In this document: positions 1 through 6,763 of the stretch, one piece after another
Layout of the letters: each line of letters starts with the position of its first letter
How positions within the stretch are numbered: the stretch's first letter is position 1
Assembly (NCBI GenBank): GCA_009845645.1
Contig: VXZF01000422.1
Span: 1-12,560, forward strand
Direction: 5' to 3'
DNA length: 12,560 nucleotides
From: Gemmatimonadota bacterium
GTDB taxonomy: Bacteria > Latescibacterota > UBA2968 > UBA8231
Translations under genes and position numbers: made by a program
The notes under the pieces: model-generated
Told to the model about the DNA's origin: nothing
Seen by the model: only the letters and a program-made list of their open reading frames with translations
Databases searched by the model: none

Positions 1-428
1 TCGGCCACCCCAAAGTCGTAAAAGGCCATATTGCCCTCGCCCAAGTGGTGCCACTCCATGGCTTGTTCGAGGTTCCAGAACTCGTTGTGGATGGACGGGC
101 GGAAGACCTTCTTGTGGTCGTTATAGCGCGTGCGGTGATTGATGCGATCGTCGCTGATGCGGGTGACGGCGTTCCAGTTGCGGAAGTGGAGGTCGAGCAA
201 ATCATCGGCTGCACCAATCGCGTAGAACAGGCCAAAGTTGTACACCTGTTCGTAGAGATCATCCACATCCTCGGCCAGCAAGGTGCCGCCGCCGCACTCA
301 AAGTACTGCCGGGCGAACAAGCGGCCCGACTCCTCCATCAGCGCGATCAAGTTCCGCTCCATCAGGGCCCACGCCGGCGGGGCTGCAACCTCGGTTGCCT
401 CGATCTTGGTCATATTATTTACTACCAT
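1..428 (-). CDS. Unidentified protein, N-terminal part (gene runs off the left edge)
   Basis: An open frame of about 142 codons runs from an ATG at 428 to the window edge, so the C-terminus is missing. The start is well supported: AGGAGG (438-443 on the complement) lies 9 nt upstream, and a plausible promoter lies further back. A second in-frame ATG at 413 lacks such a site. The translation begins MVVNNMTKIEATEVAAPPAW. It then has a helical, aromatic-rich stretch with motifs such as ARQYFECGGG, DDLYEQVYNFGLFYAIG and AMEWHHLGEGNMAFYDFG. There is no signal peptide or membrane segment in the visible part. I do not recognise the family with confidence. The spaced Trp/Tyr/Phe pattern recalls large six-hairpin, (alpha/alpha)6-type proteins of environmental bacteria, but that is a weak impression. 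It is divergent from the SDR gene at 543. Confidence 0.75.
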   Translation of the reverse strand, partial: MVVNNMTKIEATEVAAPPAWALMERNLIALMEESGRLFARQYFECGGGTLLAEDVDDLYEQVYNFGLFYAIGAADDLLDLHFRNWNAVTRISDDRINHRTRYNDHKKVFRPSIHNEFWNLEQAMEWHHLGEGNMAFYDFGVA

Positions 429-467
429 CGCCTACTACCTCCTGTGCGCGAGAAAGGGTCGGACGTA

Positions 468-496
468 ATTCTAGGTGGCGGCCCATGTGCGGGCAA
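468..496 (-). promoter_or_regulatory. Putative sigma-70-type promoter of the leftward gene at 428
   Basis: On the minus strand, TTGCCC (491-496) and TAGAAT (468-473) are separated by 17 nt. They match the -35 and -10 consensus at 4/6 and 5/6 positions. Transcription would start near 460 and leave a leader of about 30 nt carrying the AGGAGG site. The -35 box overlaps one end of the palindrome at 494-508. Read from sequence only. Confidence 0.45.
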
Positions 497-508
497 GCGG
501 TCCGCTTG
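494..508. promoter_or_regulatory. Perfect 15-bp palindrome, candidate operator
   Basis: CAAGCGG-T-CCGCTTG has seven-base arms around a single central base. This is too tight for an RNA hairpin but typical in form for a dimeric repressor or activator site. It lies between the divergent starts at 428 and 543. Each arm ends in TTG: leftward this begins TTGCCC (491-496), rightward TTGGCC (506-511), so both candidate -35 boxes overlap the palindrome. A bound regulator could therefore control both genes. No regulator gene of a classical family is visible in the window. Confidence 0.4.
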
Positions 509-542
509 GCCGCTCCAGACGCATCCGTTACCTTACAACCCC

Positions 543-1328
543 ATGAACAGCAAAGATTACCTACACGCCCTCTTCGGCTGCCAGGGTCGCAAAGCCATCG
601 TCACGGGTGCCTCCAGCGGCTTAGGAGCCGAAATGGCCCGCGTCCTCGTCTCGGCAGGAGCTGATGTCCTCGCCATCGCCCGCCGCCAAGATCGCCTCGA
701 AGCACTGGCTAACGAATTGCAAGACCGCGCCGGCACCATTCACACACACGCGGCGGACCTCAGCGACAACGCCGCCATCGCCGCCCTGCCCGAGCAAGCG
801 CACGAACAACTCGGCGGCTGCGATATCTTAGTCGCCAATGCCGGCACAGCCACTCGCGTCCGCCTCGAAGATATGGCCGAGCAAGACTTTGCCACGGTCG
901 TCGATCTCAACCTCAAAGCCCAGTGGCTGCTCTCCAAAGCCTGCTTTCCCCTGCTCCGCCAATCTGAAGCCGGTCGCATCGTCAACATCGCCTCAATCTA
1001 CGGCTTGGGAGCCTCGGTAATCAACGGCCTGAGTGCCTACACAATCAGCAAGCACGGACTCGTGGGGCTGACGCGCTCGCAGGCGGTGGAATGGAGCAGA
1101 CACGGCATTACTGCAAACGCCATCGCCCCCAGCTATTTCCCCACCGAAATGACCGAGACCGCCCTCGACAACGAGAAGATGAGCACCCGCCTGCGCACCT
1201 TTACGCCGCAGGGCCGCTTTGGTCAGCCCGCAGAGCTAGCCACCGCCCTGCTTTTTTTGTGCTCAAAGGCCAGCGGCTACGTCAACGGAACCGTCGTACC
1301 GGTGGACGGAGGCTGGACAGCTTGGTGA
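543..1328 (+). CDS. Short-chain dehydrogenase/reductase (classical SDR)
   Basis: A 261-residue NAD(P)-dependent oxidoreductase with the classical SDR layout. The cofactor motif TGASSGLG is at residues 21-28, the adenine-pocket acid is in ADLSD (71-75), and NAG is at 99-101. The catalytic residues are Ser151 (NIASIYG), Tyr166 and Lys170 (YTISK), and the C-terminal VDGG follows. Length is normal for the family. Family resemblance is to gluconate 5-dehydrogenase / glucose 1-dehydrogenase-like SDRs of sugar metabolism, but the substrate cannot be read from sequence. I chose the ATG at 543. The frame is open back to position 45, but that part is antisense to the leftward gene and has no SDR character. 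No Shine-Dalgarno precedes the ATG. A weak TTGGCC-17-TACCTT promoter (506-534) would give an almost leaderless message. The AlbA_2-type gene follows after 11 nt and is probably cotranscribed. Confidence 0.92.
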   Translation: MNSKDYLHALFGCQGRKAIVTGASSGLGAEMARVLVSAGADVLAIARRQDRLEALANELQDRAGTIHTHAADLSDNAAIAALPEQAHEQLGGCDILVANAGTATRVRLEDMAEQDFATVVDLNLKAQWLLSKACFPLLRQSEAGRIVNIASIYGLGASVINGLSAYTISKHGLVGLTRSQAVEWSRHGITANAIAPSYFPTEMTETALDNEKMSTRLRTFTPQGRFGQPAELATALLFLCSKASGYVNGTVVPVDGGWTAW

Positions 1329-1339
1329 GCGGAATTCGC

Positions 1340-2734
1340 ATGACGCCTGAGCAAATCATAGCCCTAGTTGCAACCGGTGAGTCCGAGATACTGGAGTTCA
1401 AGGAGACCACCGGAAGACGCCGCGAAGCTGCCCAAACGATGTGCGCCATGCTTAACCATCGCGGTGGGCGCGTCCTTTTCGGCGTCACGCCGGAAGGATC
1501 TGCAATCGGCCCGCAAGTGAGCGACCACACGCTCGAAGAAGTGAGTGCAGAGATCCAAGAGATCGAACCGCCGGTATTTCCGGTAGTAGAGCGGGTTCCC
1601 GTGGAGGACAGCCGAGAAGTGGTCGTAGTAAGCGTCAATCAAGGTCCTATGAAGCCTTATAACTACAGGGGAATCGCCTACCGTCGGGTTGGAAATACCA
1701 CCTTGAAGATGTCGTCCGACGAGTACAACCAGATGCTGTTTGAACGGATGCACAGCGAGCAACGCTGGGAAAACCAGCCCGCTACCGGATGGTCGGTCAG
1801 CGACCTCGACATAACTGAGATTGGGCGCACGATTGAGGAGGCGATTCGCCGAGGGCGTGTCAAGGATCCGGGCACTCGTGAACCTGAGGCATTATTGCGG
1901 GGCCTCAGTTTAATCAAGGATGGCGAATTGTTGCGGGCCGCGGTCGTATTGTTCGGAAGCACCGACCGGATCGAAGCGGAGATGCCTCAGTGCCTGCTCC
2001 GGGTCGCCCGTTTTCGTGGAATCACCCGCACGGAATTTCTCGACAATCGACAGTTTCGCGGCAACGCTTTCGTGCTGCTCGCAAGGGCAGAGCGTTTTAT
2101 GCTCGAAAACCTGCCAGTAGCCGGCCGCATTGTCCCAGATCTCTTCAAGCGGATCGATGACCCGCTCTATCCACCTGCGGCACTGCGCGAGGCACTGGCG
2201 AATGCGTTCTGCCACCGGGATTATGCGATCGGCGGCGGCTCGGTAGCCACTGCAATATACGACGACTGCTTGGAGGTAACCTCAACGGGCTCGTTGCATT
2301 TTGGACTGACCGCGGAGAAGTTGTTTGCTCCACACGAATCGCTGCCTTGGAATCCTCTGATCGCTGATGTGTTTTACCGACGCGGCATCATTGAGCGATG
2401 GGGGATCGGCACGATCAATATGGTAAAGTGGACGACGGCTGCCGGCCTGCCACAACCCGAGATCGAGGATACCTCTGGTTGCGTGATGGTGCGCTTTCGG
2501 CCCAACCGAAATGTGCTGCCTCAGCGCGTTGAGAGAGACCTGACCGAGCGGCAACAAGCGACGCTAGCCCTGCTGGATCAGGCTGGTCGAGGGCTAGCAC
2601 TGCGCGAGATATACGCACAACTAAAGCCGCTGGCCAGCGAGCGGCAGGTGCGAGAAGACTTGGCTATCCTGAGGACGCTTGGGCTGGTCGCGCCCACGGG
2701 ACATGGGCGGGGAGCACGGTGGAACCGCCTGTAA
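1340..2734 (+). CDS. Schlafen AlbA_2 domain / GHKL ATPase / winged-helix putative regulator
   Basis: A 464-residue three-part protein. Residues about 14-125 form an AlbA_2 (Schlafen-like) nucleic-acid-binding domain: the ESEILEFKET signature (14-23), the GGRVLFGV strand (42-49), and GIAYRRVGN near its end. Residues about 275-390 match the RecG-like C-terminal HATPase_c_4 (GHKL) domain, with the N-box REALANAFCHRDY (283-295) and the glycine box RGIIERWGIGTINM (348-361). Residues 401-464 look like a winged helix. Such proteins are usually annotated as ATP-binding or HTH regulators. Some relatives occur in accessory or defence regions, but no role is proven here. The start is ATG 1340. An in-frame GTG at 1325 that overlaps the SDR stop is an alternative. 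Coupling to the SDR is likely. Codon choice looks somewhat looser than in the neighbours (several ATA and TTG codons), which may hint at transfer. Confidence 0.88.
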   Translation: MTPEQIIALVATGESEILEFKETTGRRREAAQTMCAMLNHRGGRVLFGVTPEGSAIGPQVSDHTLEEVSAEIQEIEPPVFPVVERVPVEDSREVVVVSVNQGPMKPYNYRGIAYRRVGNTTLKMSSDEYNQMLFERMHSEQRWENQPATGWSVSDLDITEIGRTIEEAIRRGRVKDPGTREPEALLRGLSLIKDGELLRAAVVLFGSTDRIEAEMPQCLLRVARFRGITRTEFLDNRQFRGNAFVLLARAERFMLENLPVAGRIVPDLFKRIDDPLYPPAALREALANAFCHRDYAIGGGSVATAIYDDCLEVTSTGSLHFGLTAEKLFAPHESLPWNPLIADVFYRRGIIERWGIGTINMVKWTTAAGLPQPEIEDTSGCVMVRFRPNRNVLPQRVERDLTERQQATLALLDQAGRGLALREIYAQLKPLASERQVREDLAILRTLGLVAPTGHGRGARWNRL

Positions 2735-2741
2735 ATCAAAA

Positions 2742-2769
2742 TTGTCGAGTCAATTAGTTGGCTTATTAT
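2742..2769 (+). promoter_or_regulatory. Possible promoter upstream of the aldo/keto reductase
   Basis: TTGTCG (2742-2747) and TATTAT (2764-2769) are 16 nt apart, matching the -35 and -10 consensus at 4/6 and 5/6. The -10-like TATTAT lies inside the 10-bp unit of the tandem repeat and recurs twice in the second copy. If used, it would put most of the repeat array in a leader of about 130 nt. The AT-rich context makes chance matches likely. Confidence 0.28.
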
Positions 2770-2878
2770 GGCTTATTCACAGGCCAATACGATCCAACTA
2801 CTTGAAAATAAAGATGTTGGCTTATTATGGCTTATTATGGCTTATTCACAGGCCAATACGATCCAACTACTTGAAAAT
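2757..2878. repeat. Two-copy tandem repeat (53 and 63 bp) with nested 10-bp unit
   Basis: Copy 1 is 2757-2809 and copy 2 is 2816-2878, separated by the six bases AAAGAT. The copies are identical except that copy 2 carries one extra CTTATTATGG unit (two complete units instead of one, each followed by a degenerate CTTATTCACA). In copy 1, TAGTTGG (2755-2761) and CCAACTA (2794-2800) form a 7-bp inverted repeat. Copy 2 keeps only GTTGG/CCAAC. The segment is AT-rich against GC-rich surroundings and fills most of the 170-nt gap between the AlbA_2 gene and the aldo/keto reductase. Two copies with a trivial spacer do not make a CRISPR array. It may be a regulatory array, a small repeat family or a slipped duplication. 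Confidence 0.9.
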
Positions 2879-2904
2879 GCCGCTCACCACTGAAAGTTGA
2901 CACT

Positions 2905-3888
2905 ATGAAAAAGCGAATCCTCGGCCGCACAGGCCTAGCCGTGAGCGAGCTGTCGCTCGGCGGGCTTTTCGTCTCGTCTCATGGCGCGGCCTTTGAGCAG
3001 AGCAATCAGGCCGTGCTGCGAGCTCTCGAATTAGGGGTCAATTACATCGACACCGCACCGACCTATTTCGACAGCGAAGAAGTCTTAGGCAAGGCATTGG
3101 AAGGCGTGGAAACGCCCTTTTACCTTTCGACCAAGATCGGGGGACGCCTTACCCCCTTCCTGCCGCAGGATTCTGCCTGCCTGCGGCGCTCGGTGGAGGA
3201 AAGCCTAGCGCGCCTCAAGCGCGACCGCGTCGATATCCTAATGGTCCACGAGCCAGACCGACCAAGGATGTACGATTGGTGGGCCGACGAGAAATACAAC
3301 GGCCCGGTGTTAGAGGTTATAGACGAACTCAAGCAGGAAGGTCTCGTCGATTACCTCGGCCTAGGATCGACCACGGCCTACCACATCGAGCCTATTATCC
3401 GCACGGGCCGCTTCGACATCCTGCTCACCGCCCTCAACTACAGCCTGCTTTGGCGCGAGGCCGCGCACTGCGCCTTGCCAGCGGCGCACGAACACAACAT
3501 GGGCATCGTCATCGGCTCGCCGCTGCAAATGGGCGCCCTGTCCCCAGCCCACGAGGAAGAAATACGGCGAGGGGTGCTGTGGTTGGGTCAGCCGCGCCAG
3601 CAGCAGTTTTGCGCCCTCTACGACTTTGCCCGCGAAGTCGGTATTTCCCTGCCCGAACTAAGCCTGCGCTTCGTACTCTCCGACCCGCGCGTCTCCTGCG
3701 CCCTGATGGGAGCTCGCTCGCAGGCGGAGGTCGAAGAGAACGCCGCTGCGGTCACCAACGGTCCCTTGAGCAGCGAAGTACTCACCCGACTCGACAAGAT
3801 CGCCGCCATGGTGCCCTTCCGCCCTTGCGAAGAACCCTTCGTCCTGCCGCTAGGCCGGACGTACGCTGGGCTGGGACAGGCCCGATAG
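2905..3888 (+). CDS. Aldo/keto reductase
   Basis: A 327-residue NAD(P)H-dependent oxidoreductase of the aldo/keto reductase superfamily, a cytoplasmic TIM barrel. The N-terminus MKKRILGRTGLAVSELSLGG is typical. The catalytic tetrad is visible as Asp49 and Tyr54 (YIDTAPTY), Lys77 (LSTKIGG) and His115 (MVHEPDR). Further on are GLGSTTAYH and the late GARSQAEVEENAAA segment of the cofactor site. Overall it resembles the D-threo-aldose 1-dehydrogenase / L-galactose dehydrogenase branch, which would suit sugar oxidation. This is family-level inference. The start is ATG 2905, preceded only by a weak GAAAG. The gene stands alone behind the tandem repeat and ends 7 nt before the stop codon of the oppositely oriented HpcH aldolase, with no terminator between them. 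Confidence 0.93.
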   Translation: MKKRILGRTGLAVSELSLGGLFVSSHGAAFEQSNQAVLRALELGVNYIDTAPTYFDSEEVLGKALEGVETPFYLSTKIGGRLTPFLPQDSACLRRSVEESLARLKRDRVDILMVHEPDRPRMYDWWADEKYNGPVLEVIDELKQEGLVDYLGLGSTTAYHIEPIIRTGRFDILLTALNYSLLWREAAHCALPAAHEHNMGIVIGSPLQMGALSPAHEEEIRRGVLWLGQPRQQQFCALYDFAREVGISLPELSLRFVLSDPRVSCALMGARSQAEVEENAAAVTNGPLSSEVLTRLDKIAAMVPFRPCEEPFVLPLGRTYAGLGQAR

Positions 3889-3895
3889 AGATCGC

Positions 3896-4612
3896 TTAGA
3901 CCGGCGGCGCTTCGAGAAAAACGCGCACCCCCATATCGGCGTAGCGCGATCGGCTCTCGGCCGTGCCGTTGCGGAAACAGACCGCAGTATCCGTGCCCTG
4001 CAAGGCTTCGACCACGTGACGCACGCAATCGTCAACGCTTTTGAGATGGGGATGCCCCCGGTGGTTTAGATCCATTTGCAGGTCAGTAGGACCAAAAGAG
4101 AGGCAATCGACCCCGGGCTGCGCCAAGTTAAATGCACTCGTCGCGGCCGCCACCGATTCGACTTGCAGCCATAACACCCCGTACTGGTTCCACCAATCCG
4201 CATACGCCTGGGGGCCACTGCTGGTATCGCCGACGCGGGCACCACCGCCGTGGCTGCGCACCCCTTGCGGCAAGTAGTAGAAATTGGCCACGGCCTCTTC
4301 AGCGGTCGCCACGGTCTCTACTTGGGGCACTTCGATCCCCGAAGGCCCTAAGTCCAAGCAGTTGCCGATCAGGTACGTGTGGCGAGTGTGCTTGATGCGA
4401 AAGTGCAGCGGCAGGTCAAACTCCCCAACCATGCCCGCCAACGCGACCAAGCGGTCTTCGCTATAGGGCGAGTGCTGACTGTCGGTAAAGACAAAATCGC
4501 ACGCACCCAACTCGGCGATTCGCTTGAATGCATCGCGCTCAATGTCGCCGCGGATGCCAAACCCCACCACCTGTTCGCCCCGCTTGATCTTCTGCTTCAA
4601 ATTCGCTGCCAT
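3896..4612 (-). CDS. HpcH/HpaI family aldolase
   Basis: A 238-residue class II pyruvate aldolase-like protein of the HpcH/HpaI (citrate lyase beta) family. Such enzymes cleave or form 2-keto-3-deoxy and 4-hydroxy-2-oxo acids with a divalent metal. The expected residues fall close to HpaI numbering: His47 (TDSQHSPY), Arg72 (HFRIKH), metal ligands Glu152 (LQVES) and Asp177 (FGPTD). The residue before the catalytic His is Gln, where many relatives have Glu. The protein is a little shorter than usual (about 250-265). ATG 4612 is well supported by AAGGAG 8 nt upstream (4621-4626). It follows the UbiA-family gene by 36 nt and is the last gene of the leftward run, converging on the aldo/keto reductase. 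The substrate cannot be told. A sugar-acid aldolase is plausible given the SDR and aldo/keto reductase nearby. Confidence 0.92.
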   Translation of the reverse strand: MAANLKQKIKRGEQVVGFGIRGDIERDAFKRIAELGACDFVFTDSQHSPYSEDRLVALAGMVGEFDLPLHFRIKHTRHTYLIGNCLDLGPSGIEVPQVETVATAEEAVANFYYLPQGVRSHGGGARVGDTSSGPQAYADWWNQYGVLWLQVESVAAATSAFNLAQPGVDCLSFGPTDLQMDLNHRGHPHLKSVDDCVRHVVEALQGTDTAVCFRNGTAESRSRYADMGVRVFLEAPPV

Positions 4613-4648
4613 GCTCGCGTCTCCTTTAAGAGAGTGCCAATGCCTCGA

Positions 4649-5530
4649 TTAGGCGTATAGCCCTAATATGCTAGCCACCAGCCAGAGCAAGATGTTGATC
4701 TGCAAAGGCCGATCACTCCAAACCACTGTCGTCGGATCGTCCCCCTGCCCCCGGTGATACACTAGATAGAGATAGCGCAACACGCCGTAGAGCACAAAGG
4801 GAATCGTCCACTGCATTTGTGTGCCCTCTGCGCCCACCCCCATCGCGTACAGCGCGTAGCAGACTATGGTCACCGCCGTGAGGACGGCGATCATCTGGTC
4901 GAGAAAAGGCACGCTGTATTCTTCAAGAATAGCGCGGTGATCTGCGGCCTCATCCGCGAGTTGCACGATCTCTTGCCGACGCTTGACCGCAGCCATAAAG
5001 AGCACCAAGGCAAAAATACAGACGATAAACCAAGTGGAAATAGACACCTCAATAACCACGCCGCCGCCGACGGCTCGCAGCAGGTAACACGCGGCTACGA
5101 TCAGCACATCCATCAATACCACGTGCTTGAGCCGGAGCGAGTACGCCGCGTTGAGCGCCGCGTAGAGCACGGCCACCCACCCCAAATGAGGATGCAGCCA
5201 AAAAGCGCAAACCAACGCAAGGGCCAACGAGACCAAAGCCGCCCCCCAAGCCAATGAGACCGACAGGTGGCCAGCGGCAATCGGTCGATGGCACTTCTCG
5301 GGATGCAGGCGGTCGTACTGGCGGTCGAAGATGTCGTTGAACAAATAGACGCCGCCGCTCAGCAGGACGAAGCAGAGGGCCGCCCCTAAGCTGTGTATTA
5401 GGTAGGAAAGTTCAAATAGATGTTCGGAAAAGACGAGGGCAGGAAAAACGAAGACATTCTTGATCCACTGCCGGGGGCGCATGGACCAGAGGATGTAGTA
5501 GAGCAACAAAACTAGGCTATGCTTCGGCAC
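4649..5530 (-). CDS. UbiA-family prenyltransferase, decaprenyl-phosphate phosphoribosyltransferase-like
   Basis: A 293-residue polytopic membrane protein with roughly eight or nine hydrophobic segments. The N-terminal RPRQWIKNVFVF (18-29), the first Asp motif NDIFDRQYD (65-73) and HPEKCHRPIAAG (76-87) match decaprenyl-phosphate 5-phosphoribosyltransferase (DPPR synthase, Rv3806c type). The second motif region YSLRLKHVVLMD (130-141) and YLLRAVGGG also match. That enzyme moves phosphoribose from PRPP to polyprenyl phosphate, the first step towards the arabinofuranose lipid donor. The acceptor chain length here is unknown. The start is a GTG at 5530, 20 nt after frr, without a clear Shine-Dalgarno. 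An in-frame ATG at 5482 would begin just before RPRQW and leave an unusually short N-terminus. No epimerase or oxidase partner (DprE1/DprE2) is present in the window. Confidence 0.9.
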   Translation of the reverse strand: MPKHSLVLLLYYILWSMRPRQWIKNVFVFPALVFSEHLFELSYLIHSLGAALCFVLLSGGVYLFNDIFDRQYDRLHPEKCHRPIAAGHLSVSLAWGAALVSLALALVCAFWLHPHLGWVAVLYAALNAAYSLRLKHVVLMDVLIVAACYLLRAVGGGVVIEVSISTWFIVCIFALVLFMAAVKRRQEIVQLADEAADHRAILEEYSVPFLDQMIAVLTAVTIVCYALYAMGVGAEGTQMQWTIPFVLYGVLRYLYLVYHRGQGDDPTTVVWSDRPLQINILLWLVASILGLYA

Positions 5531-5550
5531 AACCGGAGATGAGAGGCCGT

Positions 5551-6111
5551 TCAGACCTCCATGATCTCCTTTTCCTTGTTCTCGATGATCTCGTCAATGG
5601 AGGCTACATACTCAGCGGTCAACTCCTGCACCTGTTTCTGCGCGCTACGCGACTCGTCTTCGGAGATATCCCCGTCCTTTTGCGCTTCCTGGAGCAAGTC
5701 GATCCCGTCGCGCCGCGCATGGCGCACGGCAACTCGCCCTTCCTCGGCTCGATGCCGGGCGACTTTGGTGATTTCTACCCGCCGCTCCTCGGTCAGTTCG
5801 GGAATGGGCAGTCGGATAATGGTGCCGTCATTGGCCGGATTGAGCCCCAAACTCTTGTCGGCGAGAATGGCCTTTTCAATCACGGGAATCAAGGCCGCCT
5901 CCCAAGGCTTGATCGCCAACAAGCGCGGCTCGGGGACGCTGATTGTCGCCACCTGATTGAGCGGTGTCTGCTGGCCGTAGTAATCCACCCGCACGTTGTC
6001 GAGCATGGCGACCGAGGCCCGCCCCGTTCGGATAGAGGCTAAGTCGCGGCGCAGAGACTCAATGGCCTTATCCATAGCCTCTTTTACTGTTTCAAGGACC
6101 TCTTCCAACAT
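5551..6111 (-). CDS. frr: Ribosome recycling factor
   Basis: A 186-residue RRF, the normal length. With EF-G it splits post-termination ribosomes for reuse. The sequence fits from end to end: the N-terminal helix, SIRTGRASVAMLDNV (about 26-40), VDYYGQQTPLNQVATISVPE, the LNPANDGTIIRLPIPELTEE block (about 90-109), and the long charged C-terminal helices ending in ENKEKEIMEV. The ATG at 6111 is preceded by GAGG at 5 nt. It follows tsf by 18 nt. In most bacteria pyrH (UMP kinase) lies between tsf and frr, and it is absent here. A UbiA-family gene starts 20 nt downstream, where uppS-cdsA-dxr is found in many genomes. Confidence 0.98.
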   Translation of the reverse strand: MLEEVLETVKEAMDKAIESLRRDLASIRTGRASVAMLDNVRVDYYGQQTPLNQVATISVPEPRLLAIKPWEAALIPVIEKAILADKSLGLNPANDGTIIRLPIPELTEERRVEITKVARHRAEEGRVAVRHARRDGIDLLQEAQKDGDISEDESRSAQKQVQELTAEYVASIDEIIENKEKEIMEV

Positions 6112-6129
6112 GACGGCCTCAATGTGTTT

Positions 6130-6732
6130 TCAGGCGTCTTCTCCCAAGACGAACCGCTCAAAGCGACGCACGGTAATTTTCTCGCCGATTTTGGCGGTTA
6201 TCTCGGTGACTAATTCGCCAATGGTCTGGTCGGGGTTTTTGACGAAGACCTGCTCCATCAGGCAATTTTCCTGATAGAACTTCTCCATGCGGCCGTCGAC
6301 GATTTTCTCGGCAATGTGCTCGGGCTTGCCCTCGTTTTTGGCCTGTTCGAGAAAGATGGCTCTCTCCCTTTCCACGGCGTCGGCGGGAATGCCCTCCCGC
6401 TCGACTGCCAAAGGCTGGGAAGCGGCAATGTGCATGGCCACATCCTTGGCGAACTCTTGGAAGTCGTCGGTGCGGGCGACGAAGTCGGTTTCGCAGTTGA
6501 CCTCTAACAATACGCCGAGGCGGCTACCCTGGTGAATATACGCTTGGATCAGGCCCTCGCTGGCATCGCGACCAGCTCGCTTCTCCACCGCAGACAGGCC
6601 CTGCTTACGCAAGTACTCAATGGCCTTTTCGCTGTCGCCGCCGGTTTCCTGCAGGGCTTTCTTGCAATCCATCATGCCCAAGCCCGTTTTCTCCCGGAGC
6701 ATTCGTACGCTTTGTGCGGTAATCTGAGTCAT
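6130..6732 (-). CDS. tsf: Elongation factor Ts
   Basis: A 200-residue guanine-nucleotide exchange factor for EF-Tu. The N-terminal UBA-like module is clear (VRMLREKTGLGMMDCKKAL, about 9-27), followed by EKAIEYLRKQG. The core motif NCETDFVAR (about 79-87), whose TDFV contacts EF-Tu, is intact. The protein is the short form, lacking most of the second core subdomain found in the roughly 280-residue E. coli protein. Short forms of about 200 residues occur in Thermus, cyanobacteria and other lineages. The C-terminus (KITVRRFERFVLGE) is complete. It lies 31 nt after rpsB. The Shine-Dalgarno upstream of ATG 6732 is poor, so translational coupling to rpsB is possible. Confidence 0.98.
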   Translation of the reverse strand: MTQITAQSVRMLREKTGLGMMDCKKALQETGGDSEKAIEYLRKQGLSAVEKRAGRDASEGLIQAYIHQGSRLGVLLEVNCETDFVARTDDFQEFAKDVAMHIAASQPLAVEREGIPADAVERERAIFLEQAKNEGKPEHIAEKIVDGRMEKFYQENCLMEQVFVKNPDQTIGELVTEITAKIGEKITVRRFERFVLGEDA

Positions 6733-6763
6733 CGTCGTTTGCTTTCAAAAGTAGTTGATCTAG

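Noticed and set aside
45..1328. A 427-codon open frame suggesting a fusion of an unknown domain to the SDR
   Set aside because: The part before 543 is the antisense of a real leftward gene with a strong ribosome site, and its translation has no family character. The SDR begins at the usual distance before its TGASSGLG motif.
1091..1339. N-terminal extension of the AlbA_2 protein
   Set aside because: It overlaps the C-terminal third of the SDR in another frame. The AlbA_2 domain starts normally from 1340.
2757..2878. CRISPR array
   Set aside because: Only two repeats, a six-base spacer, unequal repeat lengths and no cas genes.
2679..2900. A small ORF with a duplicated LIHRPIRSNYLK peptide
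   Set aside because: It is a translation of the DNA tandem repeat, starts inside the AlbA_2 gene and has no ribosome site.
3276..3899. A 207-codon ORF overlapping the aldo/keto reductase in the +1 frame
   Set aside because: An Arg/Pro/Ala-rich shadow of the intact AKR gene with no ribosome site.
4817..5257. A 146-codon plus-strand ORF antisense to the UbiA-family gene
   Set aside because: A shadow frame of a clear membrane-protein gene; the product is low-complexity and resembles nothing known.
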